Source: Candidatus Thioglobus sp. (GTDB lineage Bacteria > Pseudomonadota > Gammaproteobacteria > PS1 > Pseudothioglobaceae). From it: a DNA stretch of 8,762 nt. Position 1 is the stretch's first letter. Each line of letters begins with the position of its first letter. The stretch lies in the NCBI GenBank assembly GCA_015163925.1, contig JAAOIF010000032.1, positions 1 through 8,762 on the forward strand. The letters run 5' to 3'. A program made the translations under genes and the position numbers. Shown piece after piece: positions 1 to 7,315 of this stretch. The notes under the pieces are model-generated. The model saw only the letters and a program-made list of their open reading frames with translations. It was not told where the DNA came from and did not search any database.

Positions 1-1659
1 CAAGATTTGCAGCATTCTTACCCTCATTGCTGGCGGCATAAAACTCCGGTGATTTTCCGGGCAACGCCGCAATGGTTTATTTCTATGCAGCAAAATGGCT
101 TGCGAAATAGCGTTAATGCGCAAATTTCTAAGGTTAATTGGATTCCGGATTGGGGCAAAAAACGCATTGAATTAATGGTGGAAAATCGTCCGGACTGGTG
201 CATTTCTCGCCAGCGCTGTTGGGGCGTGCCGATTACGCTTTTTGTGCATAAACAGACTGGCGAATTGCATCCGGAAACGCCAGATTTATTCGCCAAAATC
301 GCCGATAAAATTGAGCAAAACGGCATTGAAGCGTGGTTTGAGGCCGATACTTCAGATTTTCTCGGCGACAAAGCAAACGATTACGACAAAACCACTGATA
401 CACTTGATGTTTGGCTGGATTCAGGGGTAAGTCATTTTGCAGTTTTGGCGCAGCGGCAGGAATTATCCGCTGTGGCAGATTTGTATTTGGAAGGCTCAGA
501 CCAGCACCGCGGCTGGTTTCAATCCTCGCTGATTTCGGCAGTAGCAATGAACGGCAAAGCCCCTTACAAGCAGGTTTTGACTCATGGTTTTACCGTTGAT
601 AAAGACGGCAAAAAAATGTCAAAATCGCTTAAAAATACGATGAGTCCGCAGAAAGTTGTGAATAATTTGGGCGCAGATATTTTGCGTTTGTGGATTTCTT
701 CAACCGATTACACCGGCGAGATGACGGTAAGTGATGAATTTTTCAAGCGCTCGGCGGACTCATACCGCAGAATCCGCAATACTATGCGATTTATGCTGGC
801 AAATATGTTTGATTTTGAGCCGGAAAAACACTTGCTGGAGGCGGATAAAATGTTGGTTTTGGACCAGTGGATTGTCGGCAAAGCTAATATTTTTCAGCAG
901 CAAATTGCAAATAAAAATGGTTTTTATGATAAATATGAATTTCATAATGTGGTCAAAAATATTATGATTTTTTGCACAAATGACCTCGGCGGATTTTATT
1001 TGGATATTATCAAAGACCGCCAATACACTTGCCAGAAAAACTCTATTGCACGGCGGTCTGCGCAAACGGCTTTGTATCATATTTCCCAAGCGATGGTGCG
1101 CTGGATTGCCCCGATTTTGTCATTTACCGCTGAGGAAATTTGGCAATTTATGCCTCATCAGCCAGAAAAAAGTATCTTTTTGGAGGGCGAATTTTATGCC
1201 GGATTGGACGAATTTTCAAAATACACAAAGCCAAATTCAGGCGAAAATATTGCTAATTTTCAAGCCGTGAATTTATTTAATCAAATAAAAGACATTAATA
1301 AATCCATCAGAAAACGCATTGAAGAATTGCGAAATGAGAAAATTATCGGCTCGTCTTTAGAGGCAAATATTGATTTTTATTGTCAAGGCGATTGGCAGAA
1401 TTTGCTTGAATCATTGGGCTCTGAGCTGCGTTTTGTGTTTGTGGTTTCGGAGGCGAATTTGCATAATTTCAAAAATAAACCAGCCGACAGCATTCCAATA
1501 AATGACACTCTGAGTTTTAAAATTAGTAAATCTGAGAATCAAAAATGCACCCGCTGCTGGCATCACCGTGAAAATATCGGCAACAAAACTCACCCAGAAC
1601 TCTGCCCCAGATGTATTGAAAATGTTGATGGCAAAGGCGAAAAACGCGAGTTTGCTTAA
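1..1659 (+). CDS. ileS: Isoleucyl-tRNA synthetase, C-terminal 552 residues (5' end outside window)
   Basis: Class I aminoacyl-tRNA synthetase that charges tRNA-Ile with isoleucine in the cytoplasm. The frame is already open at base 1, so this is the 3' part of a gene that normally encodes about 930-940 residues; the HIGH motif and most of the editing domain lie off the window. Visible in order: the HCWRHKTPVIFRATPQWF block near the start, the synthetase-core segment DVWLDSGVSHF, the KMSKS loop at 613-627, the helical anticodon-binding domain (WIAPILSFTAEEIW, about 1105-1145), and a C-terminal zinc finger with CTRCW and CPRC pairs just before the stop. The finger and overall wording resemble proteobacterial IleS. 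It is intact to its stop. aroB follows after 26 bp with no hairpin terminator between. In many gammaproteobacteria lspA follows ileS; that is not the case here. Confidence 0.97.
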   Translation, partial: QDLQHSYPHCWRHKTPVIFRATPQWFISMQQNGLRNSVNAQISKVNWIPDWGKKRIELMVENRPDWCISRQRCWGVPITLFVHKQTGELHPETPDLFAKIADKIEQNGIEAWFEADTSDFLGDKANDYDKTTDTLDVWLDSGVSHFAVLAQRQELSAVADLYLEGSDQHRGWFQSSLISAVAMNGKAPYKQVLTHGFTVDKDGKKMSKSLKNTMSPQKVVNNLGADILRLWISSTDYTGEMTVSDEFFKRSADSYRRIRNTMRFMLANMFDFEPEKHLLEADKMLVLDQWIVGKANIFQQQIANKNGFYDKYEFHNVVKNIMIFCTNDLGGFYLDIIKDRQYTCQKNSIARRSAQTALYHISQAMVRWIAPILSFTAEEIWQFMPHQPEKSIFLEGEFYAGLDEFSKYTKPNSGENIANFQAVNLFNQIKDINKSIRKRIEELRNEKIIGSSLEANIDFYCQGDWQNLLESLGSELRFVFVVSEANLHNFKNKPADSIPINDTLSFKISKSENQKCTRCWHHRENIGNKTHPELCPRCIENVDGKGEKREFA

Positions 1660-1685
1660 AAAAAAATCATCTAAAATAAATAATT

Positions 1686-2780
1686 ATGCCAAAAATGCAA
1701 CCTATGAAAACACTGAACCTAAAGCTTAATGAGAAGTCTTATCCGATTTATATTGGGCGGGATTTGCTGCTGCAGGCGGATTTTTTGAGCAAACATATTA
1801 GCGGCAGGCAGGTGATGATTGTCAGTAATACTAAGGTGGCGCCGCTGTATTTGGCGAAAGTGGAGGCGCTGCTGGGTGGATTTTCGGTGAAAAATGTGAT
1901 TTTGCCGGATGGCGAAAAGTATAAAAATTTGGAGACTTTGAACCTGATTTTTGATGCTTTGCTGGCGGAGAAGTTTGATAGGACTTGCACTCTGATTGCT
2001 CTCGGCGGCGGAGTTATTGGCGATATGACTGGCTTTGCGGCGGCGAGTTATCAGCGTGGGGTGAATTTTGTGCAGATTCCGACCACGCTTTTGGCGACTG
2101 TTGATAGCAGCGTGGGCGGCAAAACTGGGGTAAATCACGCGCTGGGCAAAAATATGATTGGGGCGTTTCATCAGCCGCAATGTGTGCTGATTGACATTAA
2201 CACTTTGGATACGCTGGAAGCCCGCCAGTATGCGGCTGGAATGGCTGAAGTGATAAAATATGGGCTGCTTGGGAATGCTAAGTTTTTGCAATTTTTACAA
2301 CAAAATATGCCGGCGTTGATGGCTCGGGACAAGGATTTGCTGGCTCAGGCGATTTATCAATCTTGCGCTGATAAGGCGGAAATTGTGGCGACTGACGAGC
2401 TGGAATCTGGCCGCCGGGTGCTGCTGAATTTGGGGCATACTTTTGGGCATGCGCTGGAAAATACTTTGGGTTATGGCAAACTTTTGCACGGCGAGGCGAT
2501 TGCTATCGGAATGCTGATGGCGGCTAAATTATCAATGCTGGAGGGGCATTTGAGCGCTGACGAGGTGGCTCAAGTGGCGGATTTGTGCAAAAAAGCAGAT
2601 TTGCCGTGTGAGATTAACAGTAAAATAAAAATCACAGATTTCACCAAAGCGATGCTTGTTGATAAGAAATCAGTGGCTGGCAAAATGCGTCTAATTTTGC
2701 TGAAAAAATTGGGGCAAGCCTTTATTACTAACGATTATCAGCCTGATAATTTGCATAAAATAATTGAAGAATTTCTATGA
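1686..2780 (+). CDS. aroB: 3-dehydroquinate synthase
   Basis: Second step of the shikimate pathway: converts DAHP to 3-dehydroquinate using NAD and a divalent metal. At 364 residues it has normal length. Visible motifs: the DGEKYK substrate/NAD segment (75-80), the glycine-rich NAD-binding GGGVIGD (107-113), PTTLLATVDSSVGGKTGVN (132-150), and metal ligands corresponding to E188 (AGMAEVIKYG), H251 (LGHTFGHA) and H268 (LLHGEA). All catalytic positions I can place are present. The start is uncertain by a few codons: ATG occurs at codons 1, 4 and 7, none with a Shine-Dalgarno, and the family usually begins close to the KTLNL segment, so codon 7 (1704) is a fair alternative. The last four bases (ATGA) overlap the gatC start, implying translational coupling. 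The family call is secure. Confidence 0.97.
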   Translation: MPKMQPMKTLNLKLNEKSYPIYIGRDLLLQADFLSKHISGRQVMIVSNTKVAPLYLAKVEALLGGFSVKNVILPDGEKYKNLETLNLIFDALLAEKFDRTCTLIALGGGVIGDMTGFAAASYQRGVNFVQIPTTLLATVDSSVGGKTGVNHALGKNMIGAFHQPQCVLIDINTLDTLEARQYAAGMAEVIKYGLLGNAKFLQFLQQNMPALMARDKDLLAQAIYQSCADKAEIVATDELESGRRVLLNLGHTFGHALENTLGYGKLLHGEAIAIGMLMAAKLSMLEGHLSADEVAQVADLCKKADLPCEINSKIKITDFTKAMLVDKKSVAGKMRLILLKKLGQAFITNDYQPDNLHKIIEEFL

Positions 2781-3061
2781 TTGATGAGCCAGAACTCAAG
2801 CAAATCGCATATTTGGCAAAGCTTTTAATTGCTGACGGACAGTCGGAAAAAACCGCCGCCGACTTGAATAATATTTTGCAATTAGCCGAAAAATTAGCAA
2901 CTGCTGACACCTCAAAAATATCCCCGATGGCGCACCCTTTGCAGATGACACAACGCCTGCGCGCCGATGAAGTAAGCGAAAAAGACCAGTCCGAATTGTT
3001 TCAATCCATCGCCCCGAAAACGGAAAAACGCCATTATTTGGTGCCGACTGTGATTGAATAA
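2777..3061 (+). CDS. gatC: Glutamyl/aspartyl-tRNA amidotransferase subunit C
   Basis: Small subunit of the GatCAB complex that converts Glu-tRNA-Gln and/or Asp-tRNA-Asn to the cognate amide form; GatC wraps around GatA and stabilises its contact with GatB. The 94-residue length is typical. The sequence has the family's N-terminal helix ([11 protein letters not shown], 6-16) and the hallmark central segment [17 protein letters not shown] (about 50-66), followed by the loose C-terminal [20 protein letters not shown]. It starts in an ATGA overlap with aroB and its TAA shares one base with the ATG of gatA, so aroB-gatC-gatA read as a coupled unit. Identification is firm from motif and neighbour. 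Confidence 0.95.
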   Translation: MIDEPELKQIAYLAKLLIADGQSEKTAADLNNILQLAEKLATADTSKISPMAHPLQMTQRLRADEVSEKDQSELFQSIAPKTEKRHYLVPTVIE

Positions 3062-4500
3062 TGCATACTAAAACCATTGTTGAGCTGGCTGAAGGGCTTA
3101 GGAATAAGGAATTTTCCAGCGTTGAGCTGACGCAAAATTATCTGCGGCGGATTGAAAAATCTGATTTAAACGCATTTATTACCGTTACTGCTGAGTTGGC
3201 GCTGGCACAGGCACAGGCGGCGGATGACAAAATCGCACAAGGCAAAAGCGGCATTTTGACTGGCATTCCCTATGCCCATAAGGATATTTTTTGCAGCAAA
3301 GGGGTTAAGACTTCTGCCGGCTCGAAAATGCTGGATAATTTCATTTCGCCTTACGATTCCACCGTCAGCCACCGGCTTAATCAGGCTGATTTGGTGATGC
3401 TGGGCAAGGCAAATATGGATGAATTTGCGATGGGCTCAACCACTGAAAATTCATATTTTGGCAAAACTCTTAACCCTTGGGACGCTAAAAAAGTGCCCGG
3501 CGGCTCGTCCGGAGGCTCGGCAGCAGCGGTGGCAGGGGGTTTGAGCTGTTTTGCCACTGGCACTGACACCGGCGGCTCAATTCGCCAACCCGCCAGCCTC
3601 TGCGGTATCACTGGGCTAAAACCCACTTACGGCAGGGTTTCACGCTATGGAATAATTGCCTACGCCTCCAGCCTCGACCAAGCCGGACCGATGACCAAAA
3701 CCGCAGAGGACGCGGCTTTAGTGCTAAATGCGATGGCTGGATTTGACGCAAAAGACTCCACTTCCGCCGAGCAAGCAGCCCCAGATTACACTAAAAATTT
3801 GCAAGATTCCATCAAGGGTTTGCGAATTGGTTTGCCCAAAGAATTTTTTTCTGATGGCTTGGATTCTGCCGTTGCCGCCGAGATAATGGCTGCTGTGAAA
3901 GGGTTTGAGGGCATGGGCGCTGAGGTGCAAGAGGTCTCTTTGCCCAATTCCAAATACGCAATTCCAACTTATTACATAGTCGCCCCGTGCGAATGTTCGT
4001 CTAATTTATCGCGGATGGACGGCGTGCGTTTTGGGCATCGGGCGGCAAATCCAAAAGACTTGGAAGACTTGTATTTACGCTCTCGCACCGAGGGTTTTGG
4101 CGAGGAAGTCAAGCGCCGAATTATGATTGGAACTTACGCTTTGTCCGCCGGATATTATGACGAATATTATCTCAAAGCGCAAAAAACTCGCCACCTTATT
4201 ACTGATGATTTTGCCCAAGCATTCAAAAAAGTTGATGTAATTATGGGCCCCGTCAGCCCAACCACAGCTTGGGATTTAGGCGCAATCAAAGACCCAGTTT
4301 CAATGTATTTGGCTGATATTTACACCCTCAGCGCCAATTTAGCCGGGGCTACTTGCTCGGCGCCGAGATTTCTATCCATCCAGACTGTGCTTGCCGTGCC
4401 AGTAGCAGTGCCGAACTCAAAACTATGGGCTGTGGCAGCGGTCTGTGCGGCGGAGGTAAAGGATTGGATTGTCCCATCAGTGGCAGTTACCAAAAAATAA
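3061..4500 (+). CDS. gatA: Glutamyl/aspartyl-tRNA amidotransferase subunit A, truncated and carrying a foreign 50-residue tail
   Basis: Amidase-signature subunit that releases ammonia from glutamine for GatCAB. The Ser-cisSer-Lys triad is present: K74 (YAHKDIF), S149 (GGSSGGS) and S173 ([11 protein letters not shown]), spaced as in characterised GatA proteins. Homology runs without a break to residue 429 ([11 protein letters not shown], ending at base 4347). There the family continues with a Leu-Pro-containing segment and about 55 more residues including the conserved GLPIGLQ-type block. Here residues 430-479 are an unrelated sequence, and the same bases read on the other strand give a good WMDRNLGA/Fn3-type protein. 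The open frame therefore reaches a normal-looking length by chance. The true gatA portion is 3061 to about 4347; the product, if made, would lack its C-terminal subdomain. gatB is not seen in the window. No Shine-Dalgarno; start fixed by the one-base overlap with gatC. Confidence 0.9.
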   Translation: MHTKTIVELAEGLRNKEFSSVELTQNYLRRIEKSDLNAFITVTAELALAQAQAADDKIAQGKSGILTGIPYAHKDIFCSKGVKTSAGSKMLDNFISPYDSTVSHRLNQADLVMLGKANMDEFAMGSTTENSYFGKTLNPWDAKKVPGGSSGGSAAAVAGGLSCFATGTDTGGSIRQPASLCGITGLKPTYGRVSRYGIIAYASSLDQAGPMTKTAEDAALVLNAMAGFDAKDSTSAEQAAPDYTKNLQDSIKGLRIGLPKEFFSDGLDSAVAAEIMAAVKGFEGMGAEVQEVSLPNSKYAIPTYYIVAPCECSSNLSRMDGVRFGHRAANPKDLEDLYLRSRTEGFGEEVKRRIMIGTYALSAGYYDEYYLKAQKTRHLITDDFAQAFKKVDVIMGPVSPTTAWDLGAIKDPVSMYLADIYTLSANLAGATCSAPRFLSIQTVLAVPVAVPNSKLWAVAAVCAAEVKDWIVPSVAVTKK

Positions 4501-4766
4501 TTTGTGGCGGCATCGCTTAAAACTATGGTAGTACTGGTCGCCGTGCCAGCATCAGTGCAAGTTGGCGCTGGAGTGGCTGCTGCTAAATTATCAGGATTGC
4601 CATTTTCAAATCCGGATAAATTATCTGTGGTTTGATATAAAGTATAGGTGCTGGTGCCAACCGCATCCCAAGAAATTCGGACCTCATTCGCCGTGCCGGT
4701 AGCAACGGCTTTGAGTGCAGTAGGGGCAGCAACAAAGGTAGGATCAGGGAATGAAACAGAGGGCAA
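4320..4766 (-). CDS. Internal fragment of a fibronectin-III / WMDRNLGA (FISUMP-like) surface protein gene
   Basis: An open frame of 148 codons, of which about 4752 down to 4348 is real protein-like sequence. It reads as a proline/threonine linker ([18 protein letters not shown]), a fibronectin-III-type beta domain ([20 protein letters not shown]), a Ser/Thr/Ala-rich stretch, then [13 protein letters not shown], which is the opening motif of the Fibrobacter succinogenes major paralogous (FISUMP) domain family. Such proteins are usually long, secreted or surface-attached and built from repeats. The piece has no signal peptide, no start codon of its own (the apparent TTG start at 4766 lies inside the VTT gene in another frame) and no native end (the last eight residues are antisense gatA). 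It is best seen as a gene remnant or misjoined fragment, not an expressed gene. Confidence 0.65.
   Translation of the reverse strand: MPSVSFPDPTFVAAPTALKAVATGTANEVRISWDAVGTSTYTLYQTTDNLSGFENGNPDNLAAATPAPTCTDAGTATSTTIVLSDAATNYFLVTATDGTIQSFTSAAQTAATAHSFEFGTATGTASTVWMDRNLGAEQVAPAKLALRV
4345..4352. other. Left breakpoint: gatA joins antisense of an Fn3/FISUMP gene fragment
   Basis: GatA wording stops after SANLAG (codon ending 4347). On the minus strand, the sequence coming from the right is good [12 protein letters not shown] up to about 4347-4352 and then becomes antisense gatA (PAKLALRV and a stop). Both readings change identity within the same few bases, with only a short possible shared stretch (GGGGCT). 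No terminal inverted repeat or target duplication is visible. Confidence 0.8.
4744..4755. other. Right breakpoint: VTT membrane-protein gene joins the Fn3 fragment
   Basis: On the minus strand the VTT reading ends ALCFIP then TGA at 4746-4744. In this family the F-x-P motif is normally followed by Gly and further membrane segments. Immediately after, in a different frame, the Fn3 linker ([10 protein letters not shown]) begins. The switch therefore falls within about 4744-4755. Confidence 0.75.
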
Positions 4767-5148
4767 AAATAATCGGAATTTGCTTGTTTTTTATCCTTTC
4801 CTCATAGTCCAAAATCTTTTGCGGAATTTTGAAATTCACCTTGTGAGAAAAATTATAAATCAGCAAACAGTAACAAATAATCGCGGCCTGAATTGCCAAA
4901 TAAACTTGCCAAGTTGAAAACAAATACACGCCAGTAATTATGAACGCCGTGCCCGGAATTAAAGTCAGCCCACGCACTATCAAAATCAAAATAAATACCA
5001 GATAAGTCAGCAGAAAATACTGGCTGGTGAGAAGTGATTTTATCATCTCCGGACTGAGAAAATCCTCTTGCGAATAGGCATAAATCAGCAAGCCGATATT
5101 GGCTAAAATAAATATATAAAACAATCTTTTTTTATTAATATTTTGCAT
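4744..5148 (-). CDS. VTT-domain (TVP38/DedA-like, SNARE-associated) membrane protein, C-terminally truncated
   Basis: A membrane protein of the VTT/DedA superfamily, some members of which are lipid scramblases or membrane-homeostasis proteins; the role here is unknown. The 134 residues show an N-terminal membrane helix (about 9-25), a second hydrophobic stretch (44-59), the re-entrant-loop-like segment GLTLIPGTAFIITGVYLFS (60-78), a further hydrophobic helix (80-98), an amphipathic linker and the start of the next conserved element, FALCFIP (128-134). The family normally continues with a Gly and two or more helices to about 200-230 residues, so the gene is cut at its 3' side by the breakpoint near 4750. 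ATG at 5148 overlaps the end of the upstream ATP-grasp gene by 14 bp, placing it as last visible gene of the five-gene operon. It may serve lipid or product movement for the pathway, but that is inference. Confidence 0.8.
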   Translation of the reverse strand: MQNINKKRLFYIFILANIGLLIYAYSQEDFLSPEMIKSLLTSQYFLLTYLVFILILIVRGLTLIPGTAFIITGVYLFSTWQVYLAIQAAIICYCLLIYNFSHKVNFKIPQKILDYEERIKNKQIPIIFALCFIP

Positions 5149-6034
5149 TATCGGTAATTTCCAACTCGTTTAATTGCTGATAAAAATCGGATAAATCATC
5201 AGATTTTCCGTATCTGGGATTGTCGTGCAAAGGCAAAAATGGGCGTGAATTTAGCTCTAAAAAAATACAGTTTTGCTTATCAAAATCCACCTCAATTCCG
5301 CTTTCACAAATCACATCAATTCCCAAAATATTAGCATCAAAAAAATCCAGTATTTGCTTGAGTTTTTGCTTATTTTTCTTACTCAATTTTTGCTTATCAA
5401 TCAGCTCAATACTGCCGCCTAATTTTAGCGATATTTTATGCTGTAAATAAATTTTATTACCAAAATCTGGCACAAAATCAAGGCTCATTTTTTGTTGTTT
5501 TAGGTGTTTTTTAATGGCAGAATTTTTGGGTATCGGCTGGGTAATAGGCGATAATTTCAGCCGCTGCCTGATGGTGTTTTCAGCGTCAATTAAAGCGTTA
5601 ATGGCAAGTTTTCCATCACCTATCACAAACGGCGGATAGCGCCTGAGGACTGACATTACGCCAAATTTAGTCATTACCACACGGTAGTTTTTGCCAAGTA
5701 AATATTTCTCAATAATACTAACTGGCCAGAATTTTTTAGCGCCAATAATTGCTTTAAAAAGTTGATTTTTTGTCTCAATCGGAAAATATGCGCCCCGAGA
5801 AAATCCGCCGACATTTGGTTTTATTACTAATGGAAATCCTTGTTTTTTAGCGAAATCAAAGGCTTTAACAGGATTGAAAAATTTACAACCTTGCGCATAA
5901 GGCAAATTATTATCCGCAAAAGCTTGACGGGCTTGAGCCTTACTCCGACAGGCACGGCGCACCGAAAGTGGGTTGTAATCTGAGCAACCGGATAGAAAAA
6001 ATCGTGATAAAAACCAATGCAAAAAATGCCTCAT
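5135..6034 (-). CDS. ATP-grasp ligase of the cyanophycin-synthetase / GshAB C-terminal type
   Basis: ATP-grasp enzymes activate a carboxylate as acyl-phosphate and join it to an amine. Visible: an N-terminal segment with SKAQARQAFADNNLPYA (31-46), which matches the lead-in helix of this family; the ATP-binding lysine in VIKPNVGGFSRG (70-81); the adenine-contact segment IIEK (107-110); RVVMTKFGVMSVLRRYPPF and VIGDGK (118-142), a signature shared with cyanophycin synthetase and bifunctional GshAB; GID (238-240) and the metal-binding LELNSRP (259-265). At 299 residues it is a bare ATP-grasp unit without a partner domain. Start ATG overlaps the upstream gene's TGA by four bases (ATGA) and its end overlaps the VTT gene by 14 bp. 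The partner substrates are not visible in the sequence; the operon context suggests an amine such as hypotaurine. Confidence 0.85.
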   Translation of the reverse strand: MRHFLHWFLSRFFLSGCSDYNPLSVRRACRSKAQARQAFADNNLPYAQGCKFFNPVKAFDFAKKQGFPLVIKPNVGGFSRGAYFPIETKNQLFKAIIGAKKFWPVSIIEKYLLGKNYRVVMTKFGVMSVLRRYPPFVIGDGKLAINALIDAENTIRQRLKLSPITQPIPKNSAIKKHLKQQKMSLDFVPDFGNKIYLQHKISLKLGGSIELIDKQKLSKKNKQKLKQILDFFDANILGIDVICESGIEVDFDKQNCIFLELNSRPFLPLHDNPRYGKSDDLSDFYQQLNELEITDNAKY

Positions 6035-6837
6035 ACGACTTTTGATTGGTAATGTTTTATGATTTTTTTGAAGAATACTAAACGGTTGAAATGTTGCCTC
6101 GGAGTAGTATTACTGACCCGAACCAAATGGCGCATATTGCCTTTTATGAAAGCATATTTGGACTTATTACTAATATTTTTATCCAATAAATTAATCGGAA
6201 AAGGGGCAAACAAATTGACCTCAATAATATGAAAAAGTCCTGCAATTAAATCGGCTTTAGAATTAGTCCGAAGCCCCACCCGAGCGATGCGAAAATTGGG
6301 CAATTCTTGTAAATGAGTGCAAATTTTAGCCAGCTCATCAGCGCTAAAATCCGCCGTGCAATCACGATAAATCACATTTTTATTATTAATATTATTAATC
6401 GGAAAACGCTCATCTGAACGGTTAATAGATTGCGTAATTGTCAAAGTAATCAGATTTTTTTGCTTGTCGGCATCACGAATATAAAAAATCTCAAACTCAT
6501 TAATTTCAGGCGCTGCCTGCTGAATTATATTGGGAATTTTGCTTTTTTTATCATCAAAATTCATAAAATCAGCAAGCGTATCAAGCCTAAAAATACCGTT
6601 AGAATTTTGCCCCCATTCGGGTTTTAGAAACACCGGAAAATCCTGCGGCGGATTATTTTTATCCAAATAATCTTGCTGCAAACGCCATTTTAAAGGGATA
6701 TTTGCGTCCATATCAATTTTGGAATAAAAGCCTTTTTGGCGATTAAACCACTCGGCATTAATCTGAAAATAATACCAAGGCGGAATGCCAAGCCGCACCG
6801 ACCAAGCAATATAGTAAAAAATCAGCCTAAAGGTCAA
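6031..6837 (-). CDS. Second ATP-grasp protein, D-alanine-D-alanine-ligase-like uncharacterised family
   Basis: A 268-residue protein with ATP-grasp features but a different subfamily from its neighbour. Visible: an N-terminal aromatic segment (PPWYYFQINAEWF, 19-31) and SKIDMDANIP (39-48) resembling the lead-in of uncharacterised ATP-grasp proteins; the nucleotide-binding lysine K72 in FLKPEWGQNSNG (70-81); EFEIFYIRD (114-122), corresponding to a GIFYYR-type motif in that family; then RVGLRTNS (186-193) and the metal-binding IIEVN (204-208) with E206 and N208. The start is TTG at 6837, overlapping the upstream dioxygenase gene by 11 bp; it is supported by the best Shine-Dalgarno in the operon, six bases upstream. 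The GDGK segment that usually follows is degenerate here (SDERFPINNI). Substrate unknown; membership in the operon implies it acts on the same product line. Confidence 0.75.
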   Translation of the reverse strand: MTFRLIFYYIAWSVRLGIPPWYYFQINAEWFNRQKGFYSKIDMDANIPLKWRLQQDYLDKNNPPQDFPVFLKPEWGQNSNGIFRLDTLADFMNFDDKKSKIPNIIQQAAPEINEFEIFYIRDADKQKNLITLTITQSINRSDERFPINNINNKNVIYRDCTADFSADELAKICTHLQELPNFRIARVGLRTNSKADLIAGLFHIIEVNLFAPFPINLLDKNISNKSKYAFIKGNMRHLVRVSNTTPRQHFNRLVFFKKIIKHYQSKVV

Positions 6838-7315
6838 AAACTTCTCCCTTAATCGGGTCGTCTGAATAAAAATGCAAACTCACGCTCGGCGCCCCGGCAC
6901 TAATTTGATGAATATAATTGTCCATTTTGCCCTCAATTCCCTTGTTATAACGGTATTGCCCTTGTTCTAATTTACTTTTTCCAAGCTCAACCAAAGGCGT
7001 TTTGCTGAAATTTTTACACCGCAGACCGCCAGAAATCACATACACAAAAGCCTGCTGCGGATGCCCGTGAATCCTTGTCGTAGCGCCTTTGTCCCAGTTC
7101 AGCAGCCCGAGCCAATAATTTTGATTATTAATAATAACACTTCTGCTGTAACTATTTTTGGCAAAAGGCAGGGCGGCAAAATCCACTTGTTTTATCAATG
7201 TTTTTATCTGAATTTCCGCCAAATCGTAACTCTCTTGCGCCAACAAATCACACAATTTAGTAAAGTTAAAATCCAGCGGATGCTGATAGGCATAATTTTG
7301 AATTTCTTTAAGCAT
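6827..7315 (-). CDS. Cysteine dioxygenase family cupin (thiol dioxygenase)
   Basis: Non-haem iron thiol dioxygenase of the cysteine dioxygenase (CDO) family, which oxidises cysteine to cysteine sulfinate. Counting from ATG 7315 (162 residues): YSRSVI with R58 matches the substrate-carboxylate arginine region (YTRNLV in CDO); the first cupin motif RIHGH gives iron ligands H83 and H85; YIHQIS gives the third, H136; and SVSLHFYS carries the Ser-His-Tyr outer triad S146, H148, Y150. The cysteine that forms the Cys-Tyr crosslink in eukaryotic CDO is absent, as is usual in bacteria. A TTG at 7342 would extend it by nine residues; I prefer the ATG, which overlaps the decarboxylase stop by 8 bp. Its position right after a CSAD-like decarboxylase supports cysteine as substrate. 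A related thiol (for example 3-mercaptopropionate) cannot be excluded. Confidence 0.8.
   Translation of the reverse strand: MLKEIQNYAYQHPLDFNFTKLCDLLAQESYDLAEIQIKTLIKQVDFAALPFAKNSYSRSVIINNQNYWLGLLNWDKGATTRIHGHPQQAFVYVISGGLRCKNFSKTPLVELGKSKLEQGQYRYNKGIEGKMDNYIHQISAGAPSVSLHFYSDDPIKGEVFDL
6844..6850 (-). promoter_or_regulatory. Shine-Dalgarno deciding a TTG start
   Basis: Minus-strand AAGGGAG followed by six bases and then TTG at 6837-6835. This is a near-consensus ribosome site in a region where most starts lack one, and it justifies the TTG start of the ATP-grasp gene over the next in-frame GTG (codon 14) or ATG (codon 43). Confidence 0.6.

Noticed and set aside
1660..1685. Run of A after the ileS stop as a possible terminator
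   Set aside because: No stem precedes it and the next gene starts 26 bp away; a rho-independent plus-strand terminator needs a hairpin followed by T, not A.
1719..2291. 190-codon open frame antisense to aroB
   Set aside because: Lies fully opposite a well-conserved gene, with no domain-like wording; a shadow of aroB codon use.
4345..4755. Mobile element inserted between gatA and the VTT gene
   Set aside because: No transposase, terminal inverted repeats or target duplication, and the two flanking genes do not join to a single interrupted gene.
4648..4917. Plus-strand 89-codon frame across the right breakpoint
   Set aside because: It is antisense to both the Fn3 fragment and the VTT gene, which have clear protein-family character on the minus strand.
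4701..5134. CRISPR, tRNA or other RNA gene in the A/T-rich middle region
   Set aside because: No regularly spaced repeats or cloverleaf seen; the stretch is explained by the minus-strand membrane-protein coding sequence.
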